The translations under genes and the position numbers were made by a program. Under the pieces are notes generated by a model, which saw only the letters and a program-made list of their open reading frames with translations, had not been told where the DNA came from and did not search any database. From the NCBI GenBank assembly GCA_019828565.1, contig JAHDYR010000001.1, forward strand, positions 186,001 through 250,000: DNA of 64,000 nt, given 5' to 3'. Source of the DNA: Carpediemonas membranifera. Lineage: Eukaryota; Fornicata. Shown piece after piece: positions 1-9,505 of the stretch. Every line of letters begins with the position of its first letter. Position 1 is the stretch's first letter.

Positions 1-241
1 TCATTGCCGCCGAAGTCAGCGTGTCGGGAAGAGGGCCCAGTCGGAGCCAGGAAATGGCGTGCTGGACACTGAAAAGGATCGGCCACTTGTACACGGACTC
101 GTCTAGGCAGAAGACGAGCATGTGCCCGACCATGGCGAGGAGAGTAAGACCGCTTTGAAGGGTTCGCGCCGTCGTCGAGATCGGAGCAGCTAGGTATGCG
201 AGCTCAAATACTGTGTTATTGGCTGAAAGTGAAACAAACAT
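1..241 (-). CDS. Partial hypothetical membrane protein (N-terminal 80 residues)
   Basis: Reading leftward from an ATG at 241 gives 80 open codons that run off the left edge, so the C-terminus is missing. The translation starts MFVSLSANNTVFELAYLAAP and has two hydrophobic stretches, one around TLLAMVGHMLVF and one around WPILFSVQHAISWL. This suggests a multi-pass membrane protein, perhaps of the 7TM class also seen at 12,367. Codon use (many C/G third bases) matches neighbouring real genes. A different, longer frame on the same strand (190-555) is less coding-like. I cannot exclude that a small intron ends at the pyrimidine-rich CTTTCAG just inside the proposed start, which would move the true start upstream. 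No family is recognised. Confidence 0.45.
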   Translation of the reverse strand, partial: MFVSLSANNTVFELAYLAAPISTTARTLQSGLTLLAMVGHMLVFCLDESVYKWPILFSVQHAISWLRLGPLPDTLTSAAM

Positions 242-1065
242 GCAGCTCTCATGCCGCCTGCAGCTCCGGAGCTCGATGTCGAGCTCGATGAGCTTGTGCC
301 AGATACTTCGGAATTCGGCGCGTGGTGAATACCATCGGGAAACGATTCATATACCGAGTCATCCGTCTTGTCAATCAGCATAGCTTGCACGTGTAGCGGT
401 GCGGTCGTTTTGCTGCTCGGGAATCCTTCAGCTTTTTTTTCACGCAAATCTTTCGGAAGATGGTCGGCCCATATCAGGCCTAATTTAGGTGAGATTATGT
501 CGACCACAAAACGGAAAGGACAGCACTTCAGACGGTTCTTTCGGTCAAGACGCATTGCGCAGATTGGATCGTAAAGTGATGATGGAAGTCGACATCAATT
601 CTGCTGAAGACGGTTGAGGACTGCGCAGATTGAACAGAAAATAAGAACTGCCAGCGATGCCATGTACAGAGCCAAAAGGAGCAATGTTTGCACCCAATCC
701 AGACGATCTTGACTGAATCTAAACAAATTCGAAACTAAAGTTTGGTACACTCGAATTGTTTTCACTTTACTTTCATGGTGCTTCAACTCGCAGCAACCCC
801 AAACGAGGCCAGGGTTCGCATCAGTTGCTGAGGGCAGCTGGGATTCACCCTATTCTGCACTACACTTTTACCCCCAGTTTTCACTGTTTTCGCCAAACTC
901 ATTCGAGATCCGACTTCGCACGAGGTGGCACATCGCTATTTGTCGATTTTACCCGGTGTTACCCACAATTCTGAGATTGAACGACCTCTCCATGACTTGA
1001 AACTTCACAGCTGACTCGCGCGAGACGGGCTTGTGGGGACGATATGGTGCGCAGTCGGCCACCGC
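242..1065. other. Intergenic stretch, no supported gene
   Basis: This 824-base stretch is more AT-rich than its neighbours and holds only short frames. One minus-strand frame (595-786) has a hydrophobic segment but no ATG start and poor codon use. It contains the 5' region of the leftmost gene and the 3' region of the ornithine decarboxylase gene. I see no tRNA-like or repeat structure. Confidence 0.5.
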
Positions 1066-2193
1066 TCAGATGCAGTACTGCTTGATGGCCTCGAAGCCGT
1101 TGAAGTTGACGCTCGAGACGCTGGCGGCGTAGGCGCCGCAGGAGTTGAAGTACACCAGGTCGCCTGCCCTGAGGCCGACGGGCATGCGGTACTCCTTCTT
1201 CTCGTAGATCACGTCGACGCTGTCGCACGTCGGGCCCGCGAGGATGACGGGCTCGGTCTCCTCGCCGTCGCGCGAGGTCGTGATGTTGTACGCGATGGCC
1301 TCGCCGAGCGTCTCGCTCAGGCCGTTGAACCTGCCGGCGTCGAGGTACACCCAGCGCTTGCAGTCGTCGTTGGACTTGCGCGAGACGAGGACGACCTCGG
1401 CCTGGAGGACGCCCGAGTCGCCGACCATGGAGCGGCCGGGCTCGATCATGAGGCGCGGGTGGCGCATGCCGAAGTGGCCGATGACGGACCGCATCACCGC
1501 CTCGGCGTAGGCCGGGAGCTCCTCGATCTGCTCCTGGTAGTGCGCGGGGAGACCGCCGCCGAGGTCGATCGCCTGGAGCTCGACGCCGCGCTCCTGGAGC
1601 GTCTCGAAGAGCGAGGCGACGCGGGTCATGGCGACGTCCCACTGGCTGAGGTCGAGCTGCTGGGAGCCGACGTGGAAGGAGACGCCGTGGGGCACGAGGC
1701 CGACCTCGCGGGCCTGGCAGAGGAGGTCGGCGGCCATCTCGGGCTCGCAACCGAACTTGCGGGACAGCGGCCACTGGGCGCCCTCGTTCTCGACGAGGAT
1801 GCGGCAGTAGACCATGGAGCCGGGGGCCGCGCTGGAGATCTTGAGTTCCTCCTCGGAGTCGAACGCGAAGAGCCTGATGCCGCGGGAGTATGCGTAGGCG
1901 ATGTCGCGCTCCTTCTTGATCGTGTTGCCGAACGACATGCGCTCGGGGGCCGCGCCGAGGTCGAGGCAGAGCTGGATCTCGGGCAGCGACGCGACGTCGA
2001 AGCCTGAGCCCTCCTCGACAAGCACGCGGACGACCTCTGGCGCGGGGTTCGCCTTGACAGCGTAGAAAACCTCAGTCTTCGGGAGATACCGGCGCATGGC
2101 ACGGTAGTTCTGGCGCACGACGTCGAGATCGATCACCAGGCAGGGCGTGGCGGGCTTGTTGTCCACCAGGAACTTCTGGATGCGCTTGTTCAT
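1066..2193 (-). CDS. Ornithine/lysine decarboxylase, bacterial-type fold III
   Basis: This 375-residue protein is a PLP-dependent decarboxylase of the alanine-racemase fold (fold III). It makes putrescine from ornithine, or cadaverine from lysine, at the head of polyamine synthesis in the cytosol. The PLP lysine is in FYAVKANP (residue 47). Other family signatures are SFHVGSQ, the phosphate-binding LGGGLP, EPGRSMVGDSG and the active-site cysteine in AGPTCDSVD. HVGSQQ and GPTCDSVDVIYE resemble the short bacterial Orn/Lys decarboxylases rather than animal ODC, and the protein lacks the C-terminal degradation tail of animal ODC. Substrate choice cannot be settled by eye. The ATG at 2193 gives the expected N-terminus. 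Single exon. Confidence 0.9.
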   Translation of the reverse strand: MNKRIQKFLVDNKPATPCLVIDLDVVRQNYRAMRRYLPKTEVFYAVKANPAPEVVRVLVEEGSGFDVASLPEIQLCLDLGAAPERMSFGNTIKKERDIAYAYSRGIRLFAFDSEEELKISSAAPGSMVYCRILVENEGAQWPLSRKFGCEPEMAADLLCQAREVGLVPHGVSFHVGSQQLDLSQWDVAMTRVASLFETLQERGVELQAIDLGGGLPAHYQEQIEELPAYAEAVMRSVIGHFGMRHPRLMIEPGRSMVGDSGVLQAEVVLVSRKSNDDCKRWVYLDAGRFNGLSETLGEAIAYNITTSRDGEETEPVILAGPTCDSVDVIYEKKEYRMPVGLRAGDLVYFNSCGAYAASVSSVNFNGFEAIKQYCI

Positions 2194-2510
2194 TGCTATT
2201 CACTCCTGTGCTGTTAGTGGCGGTGCAGGGGACTCATTCTGAGATGGTTCATTTTGATCTGCGCAAATCCGGCAATTCGCTGAGGGCGCCGCGGCCGCTC
2301 CTGACGCCGCTGGGGCGTGTATGTGCGCCAAGTCGCCGGGATGATTATTTCCGGCGCGGCTATATTTGGGCTGGCGTCGGGGAGTGGTTCGGATCGAGGT
2401 CTGGAAACGGGACTGTTGCGAAACTGTGCAACTGGTACAAACGAGCCGTTGGGTCGACGAGACAAAGAGAGCAAGGGCTCATTTATCCTTAAACTGTACA
2501 GACCAGCGCC
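2194..2510. other. Intergenic, upstream region of the decarboxylase gene
   Basis: This stretch lies between the start of the decarboxylase gene and the end of the next minus-strand gene. It includes a GC-rich patch around 2290-2320 and short unconvincing frames on both strands. No recognisable promoter element or RNA gene is visible. Confidence 0.4.
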
Positions 2511-4041
2511 TCAACCCTCTGCGGCTAGGAGGGTTTGGAGTCCATTAACCCACTTGTCCAGCACAGCCCTGTCTGGGGCCAGCAGCGTCACCACCCCCTC
2601 CCGCTCCTTCGATCCTTTCCTCTCCTTGTCCAGCATGACCACGCGCCCGGTAATATTGAAAGCGAGTGCGGTTGTTGCCTTGTTCTTGGTCACTGTCCGT
2701 GCTTCGGAGCTTGAGTAGGGCCCTGCTTCGACTGCGGTGACCTTCAGCTGCTTCCAGTTTCTGTCGTTCTTGCTCTGGCCCCACTGCATGATCAGCTGAC
2801 CTTGGCCTTGTCCTCCAGGTCTCAAGCGGAAGAACCGGTTGTGTAGCTTTCCCTCGCGCCTCGAGACACATTTCCTCATAAAATCTCCAGCCTCCAACCT
2901 GCTTCTAATGTCCCTTGCGAGCAAAAGAGTGGCCCCGTTCACTTCCCCTCTTGTCTTATCCTGCACCGGCCGACGGGGTGGGTAGTCGGGTGGACTATCG
3001 CTCGCATCAGACATGGATCTGATCACTCTCGCCACAGTCTCCACGATGGGGTCCCTCTCTGGGAGGAGGGAAGGGGATCTGCTTTGGGGGGTCGGTTCGC
3101 CCCGTTCAACAGTGAGGGCACCCTGGCCTGCAGCCGCTGTTGAGGCTGAGGAGTGTGAGGCGGGGCCCTGCCGCTCTGCTGAGGGCCGTGTGGCTGTCGT
3201 CTTTGCTCCACTGTCATCGTGAAGAGAGTTCGTTCGCCAAGACATGAGTGAGGTCGGCGGACCGAGCTGACCCTGCATCATTAGAAAATTCGATGGTCCA
3301 AGCCGCACCTCGTGGTCACCAAGTGGGAAGTCGACTGCAAGGATACGATTCATGAGATATCTATGCAATTTGACTCGACCAACAAGTGTCGTATGGAGCA
3401 AATCCCTGACCGCCTGGGAGATCCGACAAACGTATGCCTCGCCGGACTGGTAGATAATCTTGGTCGAGTTGTCAGCGGGGTTGTAAGTAACGTCATCCAC
3501 GATGGAGAATTGACGGGTAGCGGGCCCGGCAGCGTGGTAACTTGAGGTTATAATTGTCTGAGACTTGAACGTAATCTTTTGTGGGATGTAAGACTCGCCA
3601 GCAACCTCCTCAATGTCGAAAGTTATAGTGTCGTCCGGCAAATTCTCGTCACGCCAGGTCGACATTTCTCGGTGGCTATCAGATGTCCTGGAAGTCTTCT
3701 CATAGAGACGCATCTGTCGTATGAAGGCGAGATGGACCATGAAAGTGTCCAGGATGTTGGTTCTCTCGTAAGCAGCGAAGAAAAGCTTTGGAGGGAGATT
3801 ATCATGCAGTAGGATTCGGAAAAGGAACTTGTTATTGGTATCAATGGACACTGAGCGCACTGTTTCCATGCGGTACAGCATGGTAAGTTCTCCGCTGATG
3901 GGGTCCAGCGTGCAGAAGGCGCGTGGCGTGATTATGAGGAGGCGTTGGACCAAAACAGCTTGTGTGAGATATGATAAGACAGGAAAACTCCTGACAAGAC
4001 TGTGTTAGCTCATGGAGCAAGACTTACTGTCGTTCGCTCAT
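2511..4041 (-). CDS. PH-like domain protein with RME-8/GRV2-like N-terminus (one intron)
   Basis: The main frame (2511-3990) has no ATG. A 14-base exon (4028-4041) joins it across a 37-nt intron (3991-4027, GTAAGT...GTCAG), giving the start MSERQSFPVLSYLTQ and about 497 residues. Residues 20-90 contain LLIITPRAFCTLDP, reminiscent of the PH-like N-terminus of the endosomal DnaJ protein RME-8/GRV2. The middle is a Ser/Pro-rich low-complexity region. The last 110 residues read as a second PH-like module (RRKGKLHNRFFRL-type start, ending in a WVNGLQTLL helix). No J-domain is present, so it is not a full RME-8. A role in membrane or phosphoinositide binding is inference. Its start is divergent from, and 147 bases from, the LeuRS start. 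Confidence 0.6.
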
Positions 4042-4188
4042 CGCATCCGATTTTTGGGCAAAAATGCGCGGCTGCTATATGTAGCATGAGGTGTGTTTCG
4101 CACTCTAGCTACGTATGGCCCGACTTGTTTGCCTTTAATTGGGTCTGATCTCGCTGTGCAAGAAAAAAAGTTGCACAGCAAGCTGACG

Positions 4189-7100
4189 ATGGAGAAGTCC
4201 CTCAAAAAGACGAAACTCGTTAATCTCGAGGATGACATCCGCAAGATGTGGAGTGAGACCCGCATTTGGGAATCCGATGCCCGGGACGAGAAGGGAGAGA
4301 AGTGGTTCGTCACCTTCCCCTTCCCCTACATGAACGGGAAGCTGCACCTTGGCCATCTGTTCTCTTTCACGAAGGCTGATTACATTATCGGCTACAAGAA
4401 GCTCAAGGGTGTCCACACCCTCTTCCCCTTTGGATTCCACGCCACCGGGATGCCCATCAAGGCCTGCGCTGATCGCCTCACCGCCGAATTCAACGCCCCC
4501 GCCGACGAGGAGCAGATTGAGGAAGCTGTCCAGGCCACCGAGGTAACCAACGAGCCCAAGACCACCTTCAAGGGCGCCAAGACGAAGCTTAAGTCCAAAA
4601 CTGGCAATGGCACACAGTACGAGATCATGCAAGCCATGGGCATCCCCGAGGACGAGATCCACAAGTTCCAGGACGCCCACTACTGGGTCAAGTACTTCCC
4701 CCCTCTCGCCAAGGAGGACCTCATCCAGTTTGGCGGCAAGATTGACTGGCGCCGCTCCTTTGTGACTACCGACCTCAACCCTTACTACGATTCCTTCATC
4801 CGCTGGCAGTTCATCCGCCTCAAGGAGAGCGGCTACGTCAAGTTCGGCACTAGGGCGACGGTATACTCACCCAAGGATGGCCAGGCATGCGCTGACCACG
4901 ATAGATCCACGGGTGAGGGCCTCGGCCCCCAGGAGTACGTTGTTATCAAGATGCGGGTCAAGGACACCTCTGCCCTGCCCGACCGTGTGGCCTCTGCCCT
5001 CGAGGAGCACAAGGACCGCGTCTATCTTGGCGCCGCCACCCTTCGCGCTGAGACAATGTACGGGCAGACCAACTGCTGGGCACTGCCCACAGGCGAGTAC
5101 GGTGCCTACCTCATGAAGAACGGAGACGTCCTCGTGTCTGGTGCCCGGGCCATCAGGAACATGTTCTTCCAGGGCCTCGTGGCAGAGAAGGACGGCGAAC
5201 CCCACTGCCTCGTCGACGGAATCCTCGGCAAGGAGCTCTTTGGCGTCGAGCTTGCTGCCCCGCTGACACCCTACACCTCTGTCTTCGTCCTCCCTCTCCT
5301 CACTATCAAGCTCGACAAGGGCACTGGTATCGTCACCTCTGTCCCCAGCGACGCCCCCGACGACTGGGCAGCATACCGCGACATGCAGGAGAACCGCAAC
5401 GGCATCGCTGAGAAGCACGGCGTCAAGTCCGAGTGGTGCGCCAACCCAACCCTTCCCGTCATCAAAATCCCTCAAATGATTGAGAAGGATGGCGAGCTCC
5501 ACGACACTATTGCCTGTGCCATCGACCTCTGCGAGCAGATGGGCATCAAGTCCCAGCTGGACAAGGCGAAGCTCGCCCAGGCCAAGCAGAAGGCTTACCT
5601 CGACGGGTTCTACAAGGGAACCATGTACCTCGAGGAAGTCCGCAAGCTCGGCGCGACCACCCTTATCACCCTCGCCGGCGAGTCCATCGAGCTCGAAGGC
5701 ATGCCTGTCGCCAAGGCCAAGGAGGTCATGCGCGACGCCCTGTGCGAGTCAGGCGACGCCTTCGTCTACTCCGAACCCGAGGGCACAGTCATCTCACGCT
5801 CTGGCGACGAGTGCGTCGTCACCTTGATGGACCAGTGGTACCTCGACTACGGCGCCGAAGAGTGGAAGGCCGCCATCAAACGGTGCCTAGTCGCTATGGA
5901 CCTCTATAGCGATGAAATCCGCGCCCAGTTCGACAAGGCGGCGGACTGGCTCTCGCAGTGGGCCTGCTCTCGTTCTTTCGGCCTCGGCACCCGTATCCCA
6001 TGGGATGAGAAGTTCCTCATCGAGTCGCTCTCCGACTCCACCATTTACATGGCGTACTACACCGTTGCCCACTTCCTCCACGAAGGCTCTCTCGACGGGT
6101 CGACCCGCGGCTCTGCTATGGTTGAGCCTGAAGCCATGACTCCAGAGATCTGGTCGGCTATCCTGCTCGGCGACTTCAGCGGAGTTACTGACGCCTGCCC
6201 CATCCCCCGCGAGACCATTGAGGCCATGCGGAAGGAGTTCGAGTACTGGTATCCAGTCGATCTCCGCGTATCTGGTAAGGATCTGATCCAAAACCACCTC
6301 ACCATGTTCCTCTATAACCACACCGCCATCTGGCCAGACAAGATCCTTGACAACGTCCGCGGCCAAGAGGGCTGGGCGGAGTCCAAGTGGCCCAAGGGCG
6401 TTCGTACCAACGGTCACATCCAGATCGACAATCAAAAGATGTCTAAGTCTACCGGGAACTTCCTCACTGGCACTGAGGCCATGGACACGTACGGTGTGGA
6501 CGCCCTCCGCTTTGCTCTTGGCGAGGCTGGTGACGGCATGGAGGACGCTAACTTTGTACGCGACGCCGCTGAGCAGGCCGTTCTCAAGCTCGGCAACCAG
6601 CTCGAATGGATCGAGACCATGGTATCCAACGCCTCCAACCTCCGTCACGGCGACCTGACCCTCTTTGACCGGGTGTTCCTCGGTCAGATGCACTTTACCC
6701 TTGGTGAGGTCGACCGTGCTTACGAACGGATGCTCTTCCGTGGCGCTATCAAGGTCGGCTTCCACGATCTCCAGTCTGTCCGGGACAAGTACCGCACGGC
6801 CGTCGGCGGTGATGAGCACATGCACGTCGAGTGCGTCAAGACTTTCGCACGGGTCCAGGCCACGTGCCTCGCCCCCATTTGCTCCTTCTGGGCCGAGCAC
6901 GTCCACAGCGCCGTCCTCGGCGGCGAGGGGTCCATCTTTGCCGCTGGCTGGCCCGTTGTGCCTGGAACTGTAGAGCAACACGAGCTCGCTATCGTCCAGT
7001 CGGCTTACCTCGACAACCTCATCACGGTCACCAAGCGTAAGAACAAGGGCAAGAAGAAGGTCGCCCCGACTAGCTTCACCATCGTCGTCGCCAAGGCGTG

Positions 7101-7488
7101 GCATGAATGGCAGAAGGTCGCCCTCGCAACCCTGCGCCAGTGTTTTGATGCCGACACCAAGACGTTTACCGAAGACCCCAAGGCTCTCGTCCGGGCAATT
7201 GCGCAGGATGACGAGGCGACGAAGGCCGCCCTGAAGGTTAAGATGTTCCTTCCGTTCATGGCCATGAAGCAACGCCAGGCTACCACCCAGGGCGTCTACG
7301 CCATCGCGGAGAACCAGCCGTTCGACGAAATGGAGACTCTCAAGATTAACGCTGAATTCCTTGCCGCGCAGTTTAGCGTTGAGAACGTAGAGACTGTGTA
7401 TTCGGACGATGTGGCTGACGAGAAGCTCAAGACTGTGCTCAAGAAACAGACGCCTTCCCCTGGTGAGCCTGTCGCGGTCCCCAACTGA
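4189..7488 (+). CDS. LARS1: Leucyl-tRNA synthetase, cytosolic (archaeal/eukaryotic type)
   Basis: This 1,099-residue class I aminoacyl-tRNA synthetase charges tRNA-Leu. The HIGH-class motif is HLGH (residues 53-56, within PYMNGKLHLGHL) and the KMSKS loop is at residues 750-754 (DNQKMSKSTGN). The block FPFGFHATGMPIKACADRL is characteristic of eukaryotic and archaeal LeuRS. A large CP1 editing insertion separates the two halves of the Rossmann fold, and the length matches cytosolic family members. The ATG at 4189 is chosen because the frame upstream of it has no ATG. No intron is needed. Overlapping long frames on the opposite strand are GC-bias shadows. Confidence 0.96.
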   Translation: MEKSLKKTKLVNLEDDIRKMWSETRIWESDARDEKGEKWFVTFPFPYMNGKLHLGHLFSFTKADYIIGYKKLKGVHTLFPFGFHATGMPIKACADRLTAEFNAPADEEQIEEAVQATEVTNEPKTTFKGAKTKLKSKTGNGTQYEIMQAMGIPEDEIHKFQDAHYWVKYFPPLAKEDLIQFGGKIDWRRSFVTTDLNPYYDSFIRWQFIRLKESGYVKFGTRATVYSPKDGQACADHDRSTGEGLGPQEYVVIKMRVKDTSALPDRVASALEEHKDRVYLGAATLRAETMYGQTNCWALPTGEYGAYLMKNGDVLVSGARAIRNMFFQGLVAEKDGEPHCLVDGILGKELFGVELAAPLTPYTSVFVLPLLTIKLDKGTGIVTSVPSDAPDDWAAYRDMQENRNGIAEKHGVKSEWCANPTLPVIKIPQMIEKDGELHDTIACAIDLCEQMGIKSQLDKAKLAQAKQKAYLDGFYKGTMYLEEVRKLGATTLITLAGESIELEGMPVAKAKEVMRDALCESGDAFVYSEPEGTVISRSGDECVVTLMDQWYLDYGAEEWKAAIKRCLVAMDLYSDEIRAQFDKAADWLSQWACSRSFGLGTRIPWDEKFLIESLSDSTIYMAYYTVAHFLHEGSLDGSTRGSAMVEPEAMTPEIWSAILLGDFSGVTDACPIPRETIEAMRKEFEYWYPVDLRVSGKDLIQNHLTMFLYNHTAIWPDKILDNVRGQEGWAESKWPKGVRTNGHIQIDNQKMSKSTGNFLTGTEAMDTYGVDALRFALGEAGDGMEDANFVRDAAEQAVLKLGNQLEWIETMVSNASNLRHGDLTLFDRVFLGQMHFTLGEVDRAYERMLFRGAIKVGFHDLQSVRDKYRTAVGGDEHMHVECVKTFARVQATCLAPICSFWAEHVHSAVLGGEGSIFAAGWPVVPGTVEQHELAIVQSAYLDNLITVTKRKNKGKKKVAPTSFTIVVAKAWHEWQKVALATLRQCFDADTKTFTEDPKALVRAIAQDDEATKAALKVKMFLPFMAMKQRQATTQGVYAIAENQPFDEMETLKINAEFLAAQFSVENVETVYSDDVADEKLKTVLKKQTPSPGEPVAVPN

Positions 7489-8128
7489 GATAAATGATCA
7501 AACTTGTTGACATGGGTGTCATCGTCAGCCATTCATCAATGGTTGTTTGGCTATTCTTGCAGACGTTTATGACGTTTATGATTGACCAATCTTGACCAGG
7601 CGAGTTCGGCACGACTGCTCCGTGCATTCTGCTACATTGTGGGCTGTGGCTGTTTGCAGGAAGGCCGTCTTTGAGGGTCCCCGCTTCATCGTTTGTACAT
7701 TGCCAGAGCCACGAGGAAGAGGGCCCTGGGGCCGAGTCGGATGAGGGCAAGATTGAGGAGAGCTGAGAGCCTTGGATCAACTTGTGTAAACATATCACGC
7801 TGAGAATTCGTGAGTTGGGAGTCATCGGCCGGTGCCCCGTGCAGTGAGACGGCCATAGCGTATTGAGCCCTGGTGTACTGCTGAAGGCGGAGAGTGGGTT
7901 GATCGTATTCATGTGGCAATCGCCGAGCTCAAGCTGCATGGTTGTCTCAGTGGCCTTGCCCCAGACGAATTCTACGCGAAGGAATTGCCGTCTGGAAGTC
8001 CATTGGCATGCTGGACTCCTGGACAAGAACCGGACGCCGAGGTCGAGACTGGTTACATCTACAGAGTCACGTCGTCCCGAGATGCTCGTTTAATACCGTC
8101 GCCACCTCTGTGTCGAAGTTGGGACAAC
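7489..8128. other. Region with coding-like fragments on both strands, no intact gene
   Basis: About 640 bases lie between LeuRS and the first G-box copy. A minus-strand frame (7686-7919) reads like protein, with a hydrophobic C-terminus (LVALAMYKR), but has no ATG. A plus-strand frame (7859-8179) also has good codon use and runs into the duplicated block. Neither can be completed with an intron of the usual donor type. I regard this as a possible remnant gene truncated at the duplication boundary, or a small gene whose exon structure I cannot resolve. Confidence 0.3.
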
Positions 8129-9332
8129 AAGTTGCCGCGCTGGCTCTGCACAGTGACGCTTTACATACATATACAGTAGCATGCAACTAAACAGCCTCAG
8201 CGCTCGCCTTTCTCGACGACCTTCGTTGTCCCGTCCATGTAGTAGATCTCCACCTGCCCGCTCAGAAGGTGCTTCTCGATCTGCCCCGTCTTGAACCGGT
8301 AGACCTCCACGCCGTCGGGCAGCGTGGTCATGAGGGTGTGGACGTCGGCGTAGAGGTAGACCTGCATGCCGTCCGGGAACGACTTCTTGAGGTCACCGTT
8401 GTAGAACTGCACAATCTCGGTCCCGTCGGGCATTACCGTCTTCTGCGTCCCGTTGACGAACTTCACGGTCTGCACGCCGCTCTCATACCGCGTGCCAACA
8501 CGCTTGTTGGCCTCCTTCACCGCGACGGGCTCGCCGCTGCACATCTCCTCGAGCTCGGCTTGCACCGAGTCGATGAGCTCGCTCGGCGTGGCGAAGGGAA
8601 GGCCGAGATCGGGTACGCCCCTCGCTGCGGGTGCTGGGCGTCCTGTGTCCGGCCTGTACGCGGGCTCGGCCAAGGCTGCGCGAGTCTCCCGGGTCCGCTC
8701 TTCAATGGCCGCCTGGTTGCGCGCGAACTCGGTCTTGCGGGCTTCTAGCGTGCGTCTGGCCTCTGTCAGCGACCGCGCGAAACGCTCCGTCGTGATGGTG
8801 CCCGAGGCGACCTTGTTCTTGAGCTGCGTCTGGGCCAGCGAGATATGCGATTCCAGCGTGCGGAGATGCTCGGTCGCGTGGGCAATCTGGTCGCGGAGGT
8901 CCGTTTCGTCACGCATGAGCGAGTCGCGGCTCCTGTTGCGGTTCCCGCGGCGCTGCTTCTGGAGGATCTTCATCCGCTCCTCGTGCTCGAAAATAAGCGC
9001 ACGCTCGCGCTCTTGGTACTTCTCGCTCTCCTTCATCACTGCTGGCTCCTCTGCTGGCCGGGAAACCGCCACAGGCTTGGATGCCGCTTCCACCATCGAT
9101 GCGGCGACCTCTTGCTGCACAGACTTCTCCAAAATAGCAAAGTCTTCTAAGTCCGCGCGGTCTTTCTCGCTAAGCCATGCGAATGCCGCCATTCGCTCGA
9201 AAAGACGCTTGATGGTGACTTTGCGTATTTCGCATAGCGACGACAGCTTGTCAGCGAGTGCCCATCCGCTTGGCTGGGCCACAAATCACTCACATTGCCT
9301 CCGCGAGGTGACATGGCCGTGTGAGTGCTCTG
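8129..9332. repeat. Segmental duplication, copy 1 (1,204 bp)
   Basis: The sequence from AAGTTGCCGCGCTGG through GTGAGTGCTCTG recurs in the same orientation at 18,340-19,544. I see only three differences: one inserted C in copy 2, and two substitutions (near 9076 and 9210). The flanks on both sides are unrelated. The block contains one complete minus-strand gene with its promoter-proximal exon and about 70 bases of 3' sequence. Confidence 0.95.
8197..9314 (-). CDS. G-box (TCP10_C) domain protein, CPAP/SAS-4-like
   Basis: The C-terminal approximately 95 residues are strings of short beta repeats of the form FVNGTQKTVMPDGTEIVQFY, DLKKSFPDG, TTLPDGVEVYRF and YYMDGTTKV. This is the G-box/TCP10_C fold of centriolar CPAP (SAS-4/CENPJ), which packs against STIL/Ana2-type partners. 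The middle is a long coiled coil rich in Arg/Glu. The large frame lacks an ATG. A 21-base exon (9294-9314) supplies MSPRGGN, followed by an intron starting GTGAGT at 9293. The acceptor is either GACAAG (47-nt intron, 9247-9293, 356 residues) or CCCAG (20-nt intron, 365 residues); the 47-nt choice fits other introns here better. At about 360 residues it is far shorter than animal CPAP, so it may be a separate G-box protein of the basal body or axoneme. Confidence 0.75.
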
Positions 9333-9505
9333 CCCACCTTCACCCATTGCTCTAACATCATCGTCATCCTCACGTCAATCCGAAGAATCCATCAGCCAAC
9401 AGGGCAAAGGCATGATATCACTGTTTTTAAAGCATAAACCACGTGTTGTCAGTGAGCGATTTTTTGCTGACACAACTTTGTTTTCCAGTCATGGAAATGA
9501 AAGGA

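Noticed and set aside
595-786. 63-codon minus-strand frame with a membrane-like helix
   Set aside because: No ATG start, poor codon use, no support from neighbours.
1033-2007. 324-codon plus-strand frame opposite the decarboxylase gene
   Set aside because: Exact antisense shadow of a well-supported gene; composed of Val/Ala/Asp-rich repeats typical of GC-rich antisense frames.
5887-7272. 461-codon minus-strand frame opposite LeuRS
   Set aside because: Antisense to the KMSKS half of LeuRS; His/Glu/Gly/Val-rich without any domain; created by high GC at third positions.
7439-8026. 195-codon minus-strand frame downstream of LeuRS
   Set aside because: Overlaps the LeuRS 3' end in antisense and a competing minus-strand frame; codon use is poor.
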